A DNA stretch of 64,000 nucleotides from JANQPX01 sp965222015. GTDB taxonomy: Bacteria > Pseudomonadota > Alphaproteobacteria > Geminicoccales > Geminicoccaceae. The first letter of the stretch is position 1. Each line of letters begins with the position of its first letter. Location of the stretch: assembly GCA_965222015.1 (NCBI GenBank), contig CBDCTL010000004.1, forward strand, positions 1 through 64,000, given 5' to 3'. A program made the position numbers and the translations under genes. Of the stretch, positions 25,647 through 33,967 are shown piece by piece. The notes beneath the pieces are model-generated. The model was not told where the DNA came from. It saw nothing but the letters and a program-made list of their open reading frames with translations, and searched no databases.

Positions 25647-25680
25647 GTGGTGTGACCACGTCAGGTGGTGTGACCACGTC
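25645..25680. repeat. 18-bp tandem repeat, two copies, each with a 13-bp inverted repeat
   Basis: AGGTGGTGTGACCACGTC occurs twice in perfect tandem (25645-25662 and 25663-25680), starting within the stop codon of the SDR gene. Each copy contains GTGGT-GTG-ACCAC, an odd-length palindrome. The 13-base core resembles the palindrome GTGGAATGTCCAC in the tatB-tatC gap. Could be an operator pair or a small intergenic repeat. Confidence 0.75.
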
Positions 25681-25736
25681 GGCCGATAGGTTCCGTTCAA
25701 TCAGGCTGGCACGCCTGCCCTTCGGAGAGTTTGCAT

Positions 25737-26492
25737 ATGGATGACCTCGCCCTTCTGATCGATCTGCACCGGGATGGCGCGCGGCAGGGGCCGGGCGGCG
25801 ACAGCGAGACACGGCTTGCGATCAGCCTGTCGGGCCTCGCCGATGCGAAGGGGCTCCGGATCGCCGATATCGGCTGCGGGACCGGTGCTGCCACGTTCGT
25901 TCTGGCGAAGGAGCTCGACGCCGACGTCACCGCCGTCGATTTTCTGCCCGAGTTCCTGAGCGAGCTGGAACGGCGGGCGCGAGACGAGGGCGTCGGCGAG
26001 CGCATCACCACCCTCGCCGCGTCGATGGAGGACCTGTCCTTCGAGGACGGCTCGCTCGACGCGATCTGGTCCGAAGGTGCGATCTACAATATCGGGTTCG
26101 AGAACGGTGTGCGGACCTGGCGGCGCTTCTTGAAGCCGGGCGGGATCCTCGCCGTCTCCGAGCTGACCTGGCTGACGGCGGAGCGACCCGCCGAGCTCGA
26201 CGATCACTGGAACCGGGAATATCCCGAGGTCGCCACCGCCTCGGCCAAGCTGGCGCAGCTCGAAGCCCATGGCTACACGCCGATCGGCTATTTTCCACTC
26301 GCCGAACGATGCTGGCTGGACAACTACTATCGCCCCATGCAGGGACGCTTCGAGGCGTTTCTCGAACGACACGATTCCTCCGACGCCGCCCGGGCGATCG
26401 TGGCGGCGGAGCAGGTCGAGATCGACCTTTACGAGCGGTTTTCGGCCTTCGTCAGCTATGGCTATTACGTCGCCCGAAAACGCCCGGACTGA
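25737..26492 (+). CDS. Class I SAM-dependent methyltransferase
   Basis: 251 aa. Motif I IADIGCGTGAATFVLAKEL, motif II acidic end TAVDFLPEFL, then AASMEDLSFEDGSLDAIWSEGAIYNIGF (motif IV region) and FLKPGGILAVSELTW (motif VI). The substrate is unknown. It resembles the stand-alone UbiE/arsenite-type methyltransferases used in many pathways. ATG 25737 has GGAGAG nine bases upstream; a TTG at 25731 was rejected. Confidence 0.88.
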   Translation: MDDLALLIDLHRDGARQGPGGDSETRLAISLSGLADAKGLRIADIGCGTGAATFVLAKELDADVTAVDFLPEFLSELERRARDEGVGERITTLAASMEDLSFEDGSLDAIWSEGAIYNIGFENGVRTWRRFLKPGGILAVSELTWLTAERPAELDDHWNREYPEVATASAKLAQLEAHGYTPIGYFPLAERCWLDNYYRPMQGRFEAFLERHDSSDAARAIVAAEQVEIDLYERFSAFVSYGYYVARKRPD

Positions 26493-26581
26493 CCCGCCGC
26501 ACCCCGTTCTTGGCTCGAGTCACGATTCATGCTGAGCTGTCGACGTTGTCCCCGGTTTCGTCACGACAGGGTGTTCCCGAC

Positions 26582-27478
26582 ATGACGCTTCAGATTGCGT
26601 TCATCGGCATGGGCGAGGCCGGCGGCGCCTTCATCTCGGGCTGGGGGGACCGTGCTCCCGGACCGATCGCCGCCTACGACATCAAGTCCGACGACGCAGC
26701 GACAGCGGAAGACATGGCGGCCCGCTTTCGCAAGCTCGGCGTTCGCGCGTGCGCCAGCGCCGCCGAGGCCGTGACGGGCGCCGAGTTGATCTTCTGCACG
26801 GTCACGGCGGACCAGGCCGTCGCCGCGGCGAAAACCGCGGCGGTCCACCTCGAAGGCGGCGCCTTCTGGTGTGATCTGAACTCCTGCGCGCCGTCCTCGA
26901 AACGGGAGGCGGCGGCGATCGTCGAGGCAGCGGGCGGGCGCTATGTCGACGTCGCGGTGATGGCGCCTGTGCATCCGAAGCTGAACATGACGCCACTCCT
27001 GATCTCCGGGCCCCATGCCGGGGCCTTGCTGCCGATCCTTAAAAGCCTGCCGACGGCGCCGAGGCTGATCCAGGGCGAGGTCGGGGCGGCGTCCTCGATC
27101 AAGATGATCCGATCGGTGATGGTGAAGGGGCTGGAGGCGCTGAGTGCGGAATGCGTGCTGGCGGCGGTCGCGGCCGGCGTCGAAGAGGACGTGCTCGGCT
27201 CTCTGAACAAAAGCCATCCCGGCGCCGACTGGAGGGCGCGAACCGCCTACAATCTGGAGCGCGCCATGCTGCACGGCGCACGCCGCGCGGCCGAAATGGA
27301 GGAGGTGGCGAGAACGCTCACCGATCTCGGCCTGCCGGACGACATGGCACGCGCCACGGCGGGTTGGCAGCGCCGGATCGCCGAAGCCGGGATTGCCGCA
27401 CCCGCCGATCCCGAAACCGCCGGGCCCAGGGCGCTCGCCGAGATGCTGCTGCCGAAACTGCGCGAAGACCGGGATTGA
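26582..27478 (+). CDS. NAD(P)-dependent oxidoreductase, 6-phosphogluconate/hydroxyisobutyrate dehydrogenase-like (DUF1932 C-domain)
   Basis: 298 aa. The Rossmann start is IAFIGMGEAGGAF, with a middle VDVAVMAPVHPKL substrate loop and the conserved Lys in IKMIRSVMVKGLEAL that is the catalytic Lys of the beta-hydroxyacid dehydrogenase family. The C-terminal helical part fits DUF1932. The substrate is unknown. ATG 26582 with AGGG upstream at a long spacing. Confidence 0.85.
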   Translation: MTLQIAFIGMGEAGGAFISGWGDRAPGPIAAYDIKSDDAATAEDMAARFRKLGVRACASAAEAVTGAELIFCTVTADQAVAAAKTAAVHLEGGAFWCDLNSCAPSSKREAAAIVEAAGGRYVDVAVMAPVHPKLNMTPLLISGPHAGALLPILKSLPTAPRLIQGEVGAASSIKMIRSVMVKGLEALSAECVLAAVAAGVEEDVLGSLNKSHPGADWRARTAYNLERAMLHGARRAAEMEEVARTLTDLGLPDDMARATAGWQRRIAEAGIAAPADPETAGPRALAEMLLPKLREDRD

Positions 27479-27512
27479 TCGCCGGAGAGCCGGCCGCGGT
27501 TCTGGGCGGTGG

Positions 27513-28324
27513 TCATGTCGCCTGGACGTCCGTTCCCGCCTCGTCCTCTTCGGCCTCCGCCTCGGCGCGTTTTCTCTCCACCATGCGCACCATCCAGATC
27601 GAGATCTCGTAAAGCGCGATGATCGGTACGCCGAGGCCGATCTGGCTGATGATGTCGGGCGGCGTGATGACCGCGGCCACGACGAACACGCCGACATAGG
27701 CGAATTTGCGGTTGCGCACGAGGCCGTCCGAAGAGATCAGGCCGACCCGGCCCATGAGCGTGAGCGCCACCGGCAGCTGGAAGCTGAGCCCGAAGGCGAA
27801 GATCAGCTTCATCACCAGGCCGAGATACTCGCCGACGCGCGCTTCCAGCTCGATCGGCAGGGAGCCCGGGCCGCCGCCGGTCTCGAAGCTGACGAAAAAG
27901 CGCCAGGCCAGCGGGAAGATGAAGTAATAGACCATCGCGCCGCCGGTGAAGAACAGGATGGGCGTGGCGACGAGGAAGGGTAGGAACGCATTCTTCTCGT
28001 TCAGATAGAGGCCGGGCGCGATGAACAGCCAGAGCTGGGTGGCGACGAACGGAAAGGCGATGAATGATCCCGCCCAGAATGCCACTTTCAGGTAAGTGAA
28101 AAAGGCCTCGGTCAGGCTGGTGTAGATCATGCGCCGGCCGGTCTGGCCCTCGTAGATGTCGGCGAGCGGCTGCACCAGGAAGGCGTAGATGTCCTCGGCG
28201 AAGAAATAGCAGACCAGAAAGCCGAGCAGGATCGCGGCGAGGAGTACATCAGGCGATTGCGCAGCTCCAGGAGATGCTCCAGGAGCGGCATTTCGCGATT
28301 GTCGATATCCTTGATCAGCGCCAT
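27513..28324 (-). pseudogene. tatC: tatC, Sec-independent translocase subunit, interrupted by a one-base frameshift
   Basis: The N-terminus (ATG 28324, DNREMPLLEHLLELRNRLMYS) reads in one frame to about 28241, and the rest (AAILLGFLVCYFFAEDIYAFLVQPLADI to the stop at 27513) continues in another frame. Inserting one base at about 28240/28241 rejoins them as ...RLMYS-x-AAILLGFLVC..., a normal TatC first helix, so a single-base deletion is the simplest cause. Six membrane helices and the conserved Glu-rich N-terminal signal-binding region are otherwise intact. It may be a sequencing error, a recent mutation or recoding. A Tat-dependent binding protein (17868-18872) is encoded nearby, which argues for a working system. 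Confidence 0.85.
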
Positions 28325-28330
28325 GACTTA

Positions 28331-28462
28331 GTGGAATGTCCACATCATTGGGTTTCCGCCCGTCGTCGCCAGATTCGACGGTATGCGGCCTGGTTCGTGG
28401 AATGTCCACATCATCGGGTTCACCGCGCCATCGCCAGGACCGACGGTATGCGGCCAGGCCTG
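28331..28462. repeat. 66-bp tandem repeat, two copies, between tatB and tatC
   Basis: Copy 1 is 28331-28396 and copy 2 is 28397-28462. Both begin GTGGAATGTCCACATCAT and end with CGACGGTATGCGGCC, with a few substitutions in the middle. Each begins with the palindrome GTGGA-ATG-TCCAC. It fills most of a 175-base gap where the tat genes are usually nearly touching, and separates tatC from its probable ribosome-loading neighbour. Confidence 0.8.
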
Positions 28463-28499
28463 ACGGTCGCCGAAGCGCATCGTCGGCGGAGACATAGCA

Positions 28500-29162
28500 T
28501 CAGCTCGGCTTCGCCGCCATGGCGGCACTTCCGCCTGGATCGTCGCCCGACGCACTGTCGCCGCCGGACTTCGCCGTCGACGAGGCCGGCTTGGCGGCCC
28601 GCTTCTTCGGCGCCGCCGGCTTTTTGGCTGCAGTTCTTTTGGTCGTCGAGGGGGACTTTTTCGCCGCCGGTTTCCTGGCTGGCTTTGCCGGCTCGGGTTT
28701 CGATGCGCTCGCAGCTTTCGACGGCTTTGGCGCCGGCTTTGGTTTCGTCTCCGCCGACTTGGCCTCCAAAGGCGAAGATTCCGCCGTTGCCGCCTTCGCC
28801 GATTCCCCGGCCTCCGGCTTGGTCGCCGCACTGCCGTTCAGCGTCTTGCCGACCGTCGTTTCGCCAGACGCGCCATCCGACGTGTCGAACGCCTTTTTGA
28901 GATCGCCCTTGGGATCGATGGCGTTCTCGACGGTTTTCTTCAGGTCCGTGCGACCGACTTTCTCGATCTCCTTCTTGACGTCGTCGAGCTCCGCCTCCTT
29001 CGCCATGTCCTCGAGCGACGTCTGGAATTCGCGCGCGAGCATGCGTGCCTTGCGCACCCACTGACCGATGGTGCGCGCCACGCGCGGCAGATCCTTCGGC
29101 CCGATGATGATGAGCGCCAACAGCATGATGATGGCCATCTCGGACCAGCCGATGTCGAACAA
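28500..29162 (-). CDS. tatB: Sec-independent translocase subunit TatB
   Basis: 220 aa. MFDIGWSEMAIIMLLALIIIGPKDLPR-type N-terminus with Glu8 and the hinge Gly-Pro, then an amphipathic helix (RTIGQWVRKARMLAREFQ). The C-terminal ~110 residues are Ala/Lys/Pro-rich low complexity (KPAPKPSKAAS, KKSPSTTKRTAAKKPAA), longer than average. The start is TTG at 29162, since MFDIGWSE is the conserved start and no ATG precedes it; AGGGA lies about nine bases upstream. Confidence 0.92.
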   Translation of the reverse strand: MFDIGWSEMAIIMLLALIIIGPKDLPRVARTIGQWVRKARMLAREFQTSLEDMAKEAELDDVKKEIEKVGRTDLKKTVENAIDPKGDLKKAFDTSDGASGETTVGKTLNGSAATKPEAGESAKAATAESSPLEAKSAETKPKPAPKPSKAASASKPEPAKPARKPAAKKSPSTTKRTAAKKPAAPKKRAAKPASSTAKSGGDSASGDDPGGSAAMAAKPS

Positions 29163-29220
29163 GGCACGGATTCCCTAGGAGAAATTGCAGCCGCCGGCCG
29201 GGATGGCCGGGCCGTCCGGA

Positions 29221-29445
29221 TCAGCTCTTGGCGGCCTCGTCCTGCTTGATCTCCGTCTTGGCGTTCGGCGTCGCGTCCGATGTCAGGACCTTGTCGTCGC
29301 CGGGCTCGTCCTCGTCCTTCAGGCCGGACTTGAAGTTCTTCACGCCCTTGGCCACGTCGCCCATCACCTTCGGCAGCTTGCCGGCGCCGAACAGGATCAG
29401 GACGATCAGCAGGATCAGGACCACCTGCCATATGCCGATACTCAT
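29221..29445 (-). CDS. tatA: Sec-independent translocase subunit TatA
   Basis: 74 aa. MSIGIWQVVLILLIVLILFGAGKLP: one membrane helix and the Phe-Gly hinge, followed by the amphipathic helix DVAKGVKNFKSGLKDED. It forms the translocation pore ring with TatBC. ATG 29445 has a strong GGAGGAA; the longer 87-codon reading adds an untypical N-terminus. First gene of tatABC. Confidence 0.94.
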   Translation of the reverse strand: MSIGIWQVVLILLIVLILFGAGKLPKVMGDVAKGVKNFKSGLKDEDEPGDDKVLTSDATPNAKTEIKQDEAAKS

Positions 29446-29569
29446 GTAACCATTCCTCCGATTGCCCACGACGCGCGGGGGCACAGCCTCCCGAAACTTC
29501 CGTGGAGTGTCGCAAAAAACAAAAGTCGACGCAATGTCGGCGCCGGTTTCCGGGCGCCAAAAGGCATGA

Positions 29570-30655
29570 TCAGGTACGCCCCCCGTCCGAAGGGTAGATA
29601 TGGACCTGTCCGGGGTCGACGTCGACCGTCACCGTGTCGCCGGCGTCGAAATCGGCGTAGCTGGTCATGCGCACGGTCAGGATCGGCCCATCCGTCAGTT
29701 TGAGCTCGAGCACGCGGTTGGTGCCGAGATCACGGATGCGATGGACGTCGAACCGCGGGCGCTCGCCGTTCAGCTCCTTCGAGGGGTGCAGCCCTTCCGG
29801 CCGGATGAGCACGTCGACCGCGGTGCCGTCGGCGTAGTCCCCGACCTTCATCGAGCCTAGCGGCGTCGAGACCTCGCCCGCCAGCACCCAGCCCTTGAAG
29901 CGGTTGGGCGGGCCGAAGAAACCGGCGACGAAAGGGCTCGCCGGACGGCTGTAGAGCTCCGCGGGCGTACCCGATTGCAGAATCCGCCCCTCCAGCATGA
30001 CATGGATGCGATCGGCGACCCGGACCGCCTCCTCGGCATCATGGGTGACCATCAGCACCGGCGTGCCCGCGGCGCGGAGCAGTGTGATGGTGTCGTCCCG
30101 CACCTGCTCGCGAAGCGTCGCGTCCAGGCTCGAAAACGGCTCGTCCAGCAGCATCAGGCGCGGATTGGGGGCGAGGGCGCGGGCGAGGGCCACCCGCTGC
30201 TGTTCGCCGCCCGAAAGCATATGGGGATATGCATCGACGCGGGCGCCGAGGTCCAGCTGCACCAGCAGATCGGTGGCGCGCCGGCGGCGCTCCTCCCGGT
30301 CCATGTCGATCAGGCCGAAGGCGACGTTCTCGATGATGCGGAGATGCGGAAACAGCGCGAAATCCTGGAACATCAGGCCGACGCGGCGGCGCTCGGTCGG
30401 CACGCCGCGACCGGGCTCGGCGACCACCTCGTCATCGATGATCACCCGACCGCCCTGCAGCGGTTCGAGGCCGGCGATCAGGCGAAGGATCGTGGTCTTG
30501 CCGCAGCCGGACGGCCCGACCAGGCAATGAACATCGCCTGCGGCGAGCTGAAACGCCACGTCCTCCAGCACCCGCCGCCCTCCATAGGCGTGGCAGAGAT
30601 GGTCGACATGGAGGCCCTTTGCGGACTCCGGGCGCTCGACAGCGGCTGACGCCAT
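29570..30655 (-). CDS. ABC transporter ATP-binding protein, FbpC/PotA-like
   Basis: 361 aa. GPSGCGKTT (Walker A), MFQDFALFPHLRIIENVAFGL (Q-loop), MLSGGEQQRVALARAL (signature), RLMLLDEPFSSLD (Walker B), VTHDAEEA (switch His). A C-terminal TOBE-type domain (RIRDLGTNRVLELKLTDG) is of the ferric-iron/sulfate class. No permease or binding protein lies beside it, so it is an orphan subunit interrupting the usual scpB-tatA neighbourhood. It does not look like UgpC. ATG 30655; no clear Shine-Dalgarno. Confidence 0.85.
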   Translation of the reverse strand: MASAAVERPESAKGLHVDHLCHAYGGRRVLEDVAFQLAAGDVHCLVGPSGCGKTTILRLIAGLEPLQGGRVIIDDEVVAEPGRGVPTERRRVGLMFQDFALFPHLRIIENVAFGLIDMDREERRRRATDLLVQLDLGARVDAYPHMLSGGEQQRVALARALAPNPRLMLLDEPFSSLDATLREQVRDDTITLLRAAGTPVLMVTHDAEEAVRVADRIHVMLEGRILQSGTPAELYSRPASPFVAGFFGPPNRFKGWVLAGEVSTPLGSMKVGDYADGTAVDVLIRPEGLHPSKELNGERPRFDVHRIRDLGTNRVLELKLTDGPILTVRMTSYADFDAGDTVTVDVDPGQVHIYPSDGGRT

Positions 30656-30752
30656 AGGGGCTTGTTTCTGTTGGTCGATCGTGAAGAGGTTCACTCGGGA
30701 GGTAGGACCTCGACCTCCCGCGGTCAAGCCCGGGAACCTGTCGTCCGAGGGA

Positions 30753-31394
30753 TCAGGAGGGATCGCCCTCGGCCGACATCGAAGCCGGCTCGATGCGATC
30801 GGCGTCGGCGACGGCCACATCCTCCTCGTCCGCCGCCGAATCGCCACGAAGGGCGCCCGGCGTGCCGAGCAGTCCCACCTGCATCAGCTCCTCGATGCGC
30901 GGCAGATCGTCGAGATGGGCAAGATCGAGATGATCGAGGAAGGCGTGGGTGGTCACCCAGGTGACCGGGCGCCCGGGGGTTTCCCGCCGTCCCTTCGGCT
31001 GCACCCAGCCCGTTTCGATCAGAAGGTCGAGCGTGCCCTTGTTGGTGCTCACCCCCCTCACCTCCTCGATCTCGGCGCGGGTGATCGGCTGGTGATAGGC
31101 GATGATCGCGAGCGTCTCCAGCGCCGCCCTCGACAGCCTCCTGCTCTGTACGGTCTCGCGCTGCAGATAGGGAGCGACGTCCGGCGCCGTGCGCAGCGCG
31201 TAGCGGCTGCCGTTCCGCTCCAGCCGCACGCCGCGCTCGCCGCCACGCTCGCTATAGTCCTCGGCCAGGCGATCGATTACGTCGCGCGCGTGAAGCTCGC
31301 CCGGAAGATGCGCCTGGATGGTGTGCAGATCGAGCGGCTCCTCGGCGGCGAACAGCAGGGCTTCGACGATTCGCTTGGCGAGCGTCATGTCCAT
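30753..31394 (-). CDS. scpB: Segregation and condensation protein B
   Basis: 213 aa with two winged-helix domains (LAKRIVEALLFAAEEPL and LSRAALETLAIIAYHQPITRAEIEEVRGVS). The loop TGWVQPKGRRETPGRPVTWVTT is the ScpB hallmark. It joins ScpA and SMC in chromosome condensation. ATG 31394 has GGGAGA upstream; 13 bases after scpA. Confidence 0.95.
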   Translation of the reverse strand: MDMTLAKRIVEALLFAAEEPLDLHTIQAHLPGELHARDVIDRLAEDYSERGGERGVRLERNGSRYALRTAPDVAPYLQRETVQSRRLSRAALETLAIIAYHQPITRAEIEEVRGVSTNKGTLDLLIETGWVQPKGRRETPGRPVTWVTTHAFLDHLDLAHLDDLPRIEELMQVGLLGTPGALRGDSAADEEDVAVADADRIEPASMSAEGDPS

Positions 31395-31407
31395 GGCGAT
31401 CTCCCGT

Positions 31408-32208
31408 TCATGCGGGCTCGGGCCGCTTGGTCTTCCTGCGCAGGTAGATCGGGCCGAAGGGTGCGGCCTGGCGAAGGTCAACGAGGCCGTCCTTCGCCAT
31501 TTCCAGGCTGGCGCCGACATGGGCGGCGATCGCCGAGCGGCGGAAGGACTCGTCCATCAATCCCTCCGGCAGAAAGGCGAGGAGGTTCTGCCAGTCGCCG
31601 CCGCCGAGCAGCCTCGTGACCCGCTCGATCGCCTCCTCGACGCGCATCACCGGCGGCGTGGCGATGCGATAGTCCGGCTTGCTGCCGCGCACGCGCTGGT
31701 CGAGATAGGCCTGGAGCAGGTCGTGCAGGCTCAGCCGATAGCGGCTTTTCTTCAGAATGCGCAGCCCCTCGGGCTCGCCGCGCGGAAAGCGCTCGTGACC
31801 GAGACGCGGCCTCGTGAACAGCATGTCGGCGGCGCGCCGGATGGCGTCGAGCCGTCGGAGCCGCTCGGTCAGGGCCTCGGCCAGCTCCTCGCCGCTCGGC
31901 TCGTCGTCGTCATGGGGTGGCGGCAGGAGGAGGCGGGATTTGAGAAAAGCGAGCCAGGCCGCGGTCACCAGATAGTCGGCGGCGATCTCCAGCTTCAGGT
32001 CGCGCGCCCTTTGAATATAGTCGAGATACTGCTCGGCGAGCGCCAGGATCGAGATCTTCTGCAAATCGACCTTCTGCTGACGGGCGAGGTTCAGGAGAAG
32101 ATCGACAGGCCCTTCGAAGCCGTCGAGGTCGACCACGAAGCCGGAAGGGTTCTCGGACCCGACCAGCTGAAGGTTCGGTCCGGTTTCGCTGTTCGAACGA
32201 TCGGTCAT
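31408..32208 (-). CDS. scpA: Segregation and condensation protein A
   Basis: 266 aa kleisin. The N-terminal signature VDLDGFEGPVDLLLNLARQQKVDLQKISILALAEQYL binds the SMC neck; the C-terminal winged helix (LVDLRQAAPFGPIYLRR region) binds the SMC cap. Normal length. ATG 32208, 17 bases after the site-2 protease gene. Confidence 0.95.
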   Translation of the reverse strand: MTDRSNSETGPNLQLVGSENPSGFVVDLDGFEGPVDLLLNLARQQKVDLQKISILALAEQYLDYIQRARDLKLEIAADYLVTAAWLAFLKSRLLLPPPHDDDEPSGEELAEALTERLRRLDAIRRAADMLFTRPRLGHERFPRGEPEGLRILKKSRYRLSLHDLLQAYLDQRVRGSKPDYRIATPPVMRVEEAIERVTRLLGGGDWQNLLAFLPEGLMDESFRRSAIAAHVGASLEMAKDGLVDLRQAAPFGPIYLRRKTKRPEPA

Positions 32209-32225
32209 CGGCGTTCGTCACCTCT

Positions 32226-32912
32226 TCAATGGGCGAGGCCCGTGAGCGCGGCGACAAGATACAATAAGGCGTCGATCGGCGGCCAGAGAATCGTCTCCAG
32301 CAAATTGAAGGGCAAGCCCAGATCCTCGGCAAAGATCGAGATCAGCAGGATGCCGACCAGGATCGGAAAGCCATAGAGTTCCAGCCGCGCGAACCGCCAG
32401 GCCAGCGGCCGCGGCAGGAGGCCGGTCAGCACCCGCCCGCCGTCCAGCGGCGGGATCGGTAGCATGTTGAAGACCGCGAACACGACATTGGCGAGGATCG
32501 CGTTCTGCAGGTTTTCGTAGACCCAGGCGGAAAGTTCGCTGACCGGCGGAAAGACCAGATGCAGCGCCAGCGCCGCGACGAAGGCCAGGACCAGATTGAT
32601 CGCCGGGCCGGCGATCGCCACCCAGATCATGTCCCGCTTCGGATTGTTCAGGGCCGCGAAATTGACCGGCACGGGCTTGGCGAAGCCGATGATGAAGGGT
32701 GAGCCCACCAGCACGAGCACGCCCGGGATCAGGATCGTGCCGATCGGGTCGATATGCTTGATCGGATTGAAGGTGACGCGCCCGAGCAGGCGGGCGGTGT
32801 CGTCGCCGCAACGCTCGGCCATCCAGGCATGGGCCGCCTCGTGGAAGGTGATGGCGATGATGACGGGAAGAAACCAGACCGAGAGGATCGGGCCGATGGA
32901 AGCGAGATCCAT
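32226..32912 (-). CDS. Site-2 protease family (M50) membrane metalloprotease
   Basis: 228 aa with about six hydrophobic segments. Zinc-binding His24-Glu-x2-His28 (TFHEAAHAW), and the third ligand Asp in NMLPIPPLDGGRVL. The short architecture without PDZ domain is the YwhC/Rip3-like group. It cleaves membrane-embedded regulators; no client is visible. Two bases after nagZ, in the conserved nagZ-scpA gap. Confidence 0.9.
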   Translation of the reverse strand: MDLASIGPILSVWFLPVIIAITFHEAAHAWMAERCGDDTARLLGRVTFNPIKHIDPIGTILIPGVLVLVGSPFIIGFAKPVPVNFAALNNPKRDMIWVAIAGPAINLVLAFVAALALHLVFPPVSELSAWVYENLQNAILANVVFAVFNMLPIPPLDGGRVLTGLLPRPLAWRFARLELYGFPILVGILLISIFAEDLGLPFNLLETILWPPIDALLYLVAALTGLAH

Positions 32913-32914
32913 GG

Positions 32915-33967
32915 TCAGGCCACCGCCTCCGACGTCCCGCCCCGGCTGCCGAGGAGACGGTCGAGCCGCTCCCTGCCCGCCTCCGCATCGAAGGGGGCTG
33001 GCATCTCTCTTCTCGCCAGGGCGCGCTCGACGCGGGCGAGGCTCTGACCTTCGAGCGGCCCTGCGGCGTCGAGAACCGCCTGCATCTCCTCGAAATCGCC
33101 ATTGCAGTGAAGGGCCAGATCGCAGCCGGCACGCCGCGCCAGGGCCGCACGCTCGCCGAGCGAGCCGCCGAGCGCCTGCATGCTGAGATCGTCGCTGAAA
33201 AGGGCGCCCTCAAAGCCGATTTCGCCCCTGATGACGTCATCGACGATGCCCGGCGACTGGGTGGCGCAGGCCGATCCGTCCAGCGCCGGGAAGAGGATGT
33301 GCGCGGTCATGCCGAACGGAGCGTCGGCGTTCGCCTGAAACGGCCGCCAATCCGTCTCGGCGAGGATCGAGCGGTCGGCCTCGACGCAGGGCAGTGCTGC
33401 GTGGCTGTCGACGGTGGCTCGGCCATGGCCGGGCAGGTGCTTGATCACCGGCAGGACGCCGCCTGCGAGATAGCCCTCCGCGGTCGCCCGCCCGAGTTCG
33501 GCGACGATCTCCGGGTCATTCGAGAATGTCCGGTCGCCGATCGCCCCGGTCTGCCCGGGCAGGCCGAGATCAAGGACCGGCGAGCAGTTGACGGTGATGC
33601 CGAGCGGTGCCAGTTCGGCGGCGATCAGCCGGGCGTGCAGCCAGGCCGCCTCGGCAGCCCCTTCCCGGTTGCGGCCGGCGATCTCGCCGACCCGGCGAAG
33701 GGCGACATGGGCCTGCCAGTGCGGCGGTTTCAGCCGGACGACGCGGCCGCCTTCCTGGTCGACCAGAACCGGCGCCTCCGGGTCGCCGATCGCCTCGCGG
33801 CAGGCACGGACGAGTTCCGCGACCTGCTCCGGCCGCTCGCAGTTCCTGGCGAACAGGATGACGCCGAGGGGCTTTGCGCGCCGGAAAAGGCTCCGCTCCC
33901 GTTCGAGCAGGGCGGTCCCGGCGACCCCGACGACCGCGGCGGTCCGCCCCTCAGCGGACGACGACAA
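32915..33967 (-). CDS. nagZ: Beta-N-acetylhexosaminidase (peptidoglycan recycling)
   Basis: 350 aa glycoside hydrolase family 3, single-domain NagZ type. VIKHLPGHGRATVDSH carries the catalytic His loop and FSDDLSMQAL the Asp nucleophile. It removes GlcNAc from anhydromuropeptides in the cytoplasm. The start is TTG at 33967, overlapping the SPOR gene by 17 bases; no ATG or GTG fits before the conserved first strand (AVVGVAGTAL). Confidence 0.92.
   Translation of the reverse strand: MSSSAEGRTAAVVGVAGTALLERERSLFRRAKPLGVILFARNCERPEQVAELVRACREAIGDPEAPVLVDQEGGRVVRLKPPHWQAHVALRRVGEIAGRNREGAAEAAWLHARLIAAELAPLGITVNCSPVLDLGLPGQTGAIGDRTFSNDPEIVAELGRATAEGYLAGGVLPVIKHLPGHGRATVDSHAALPCVEADRSILAETDWRPFQANADAPFGMTAHILFPALDGSACATQSPGIVDDVIRGEIGFEGALFSDDLSMQALGGSLGERAALARRAGCDLALHCNGDFEEMQAVLDAAGPLEGQSLARVERALARREMPAPFDAEAGRERLDRLLGSRGGTSEAVA

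Noticed and set aside
28127..28324. A separate 65-aa gene at the start of tatC
   Set aside because: Its first 28 residues are the TatC N-terminus; the rest is the out-of-frame tail after the deletion.
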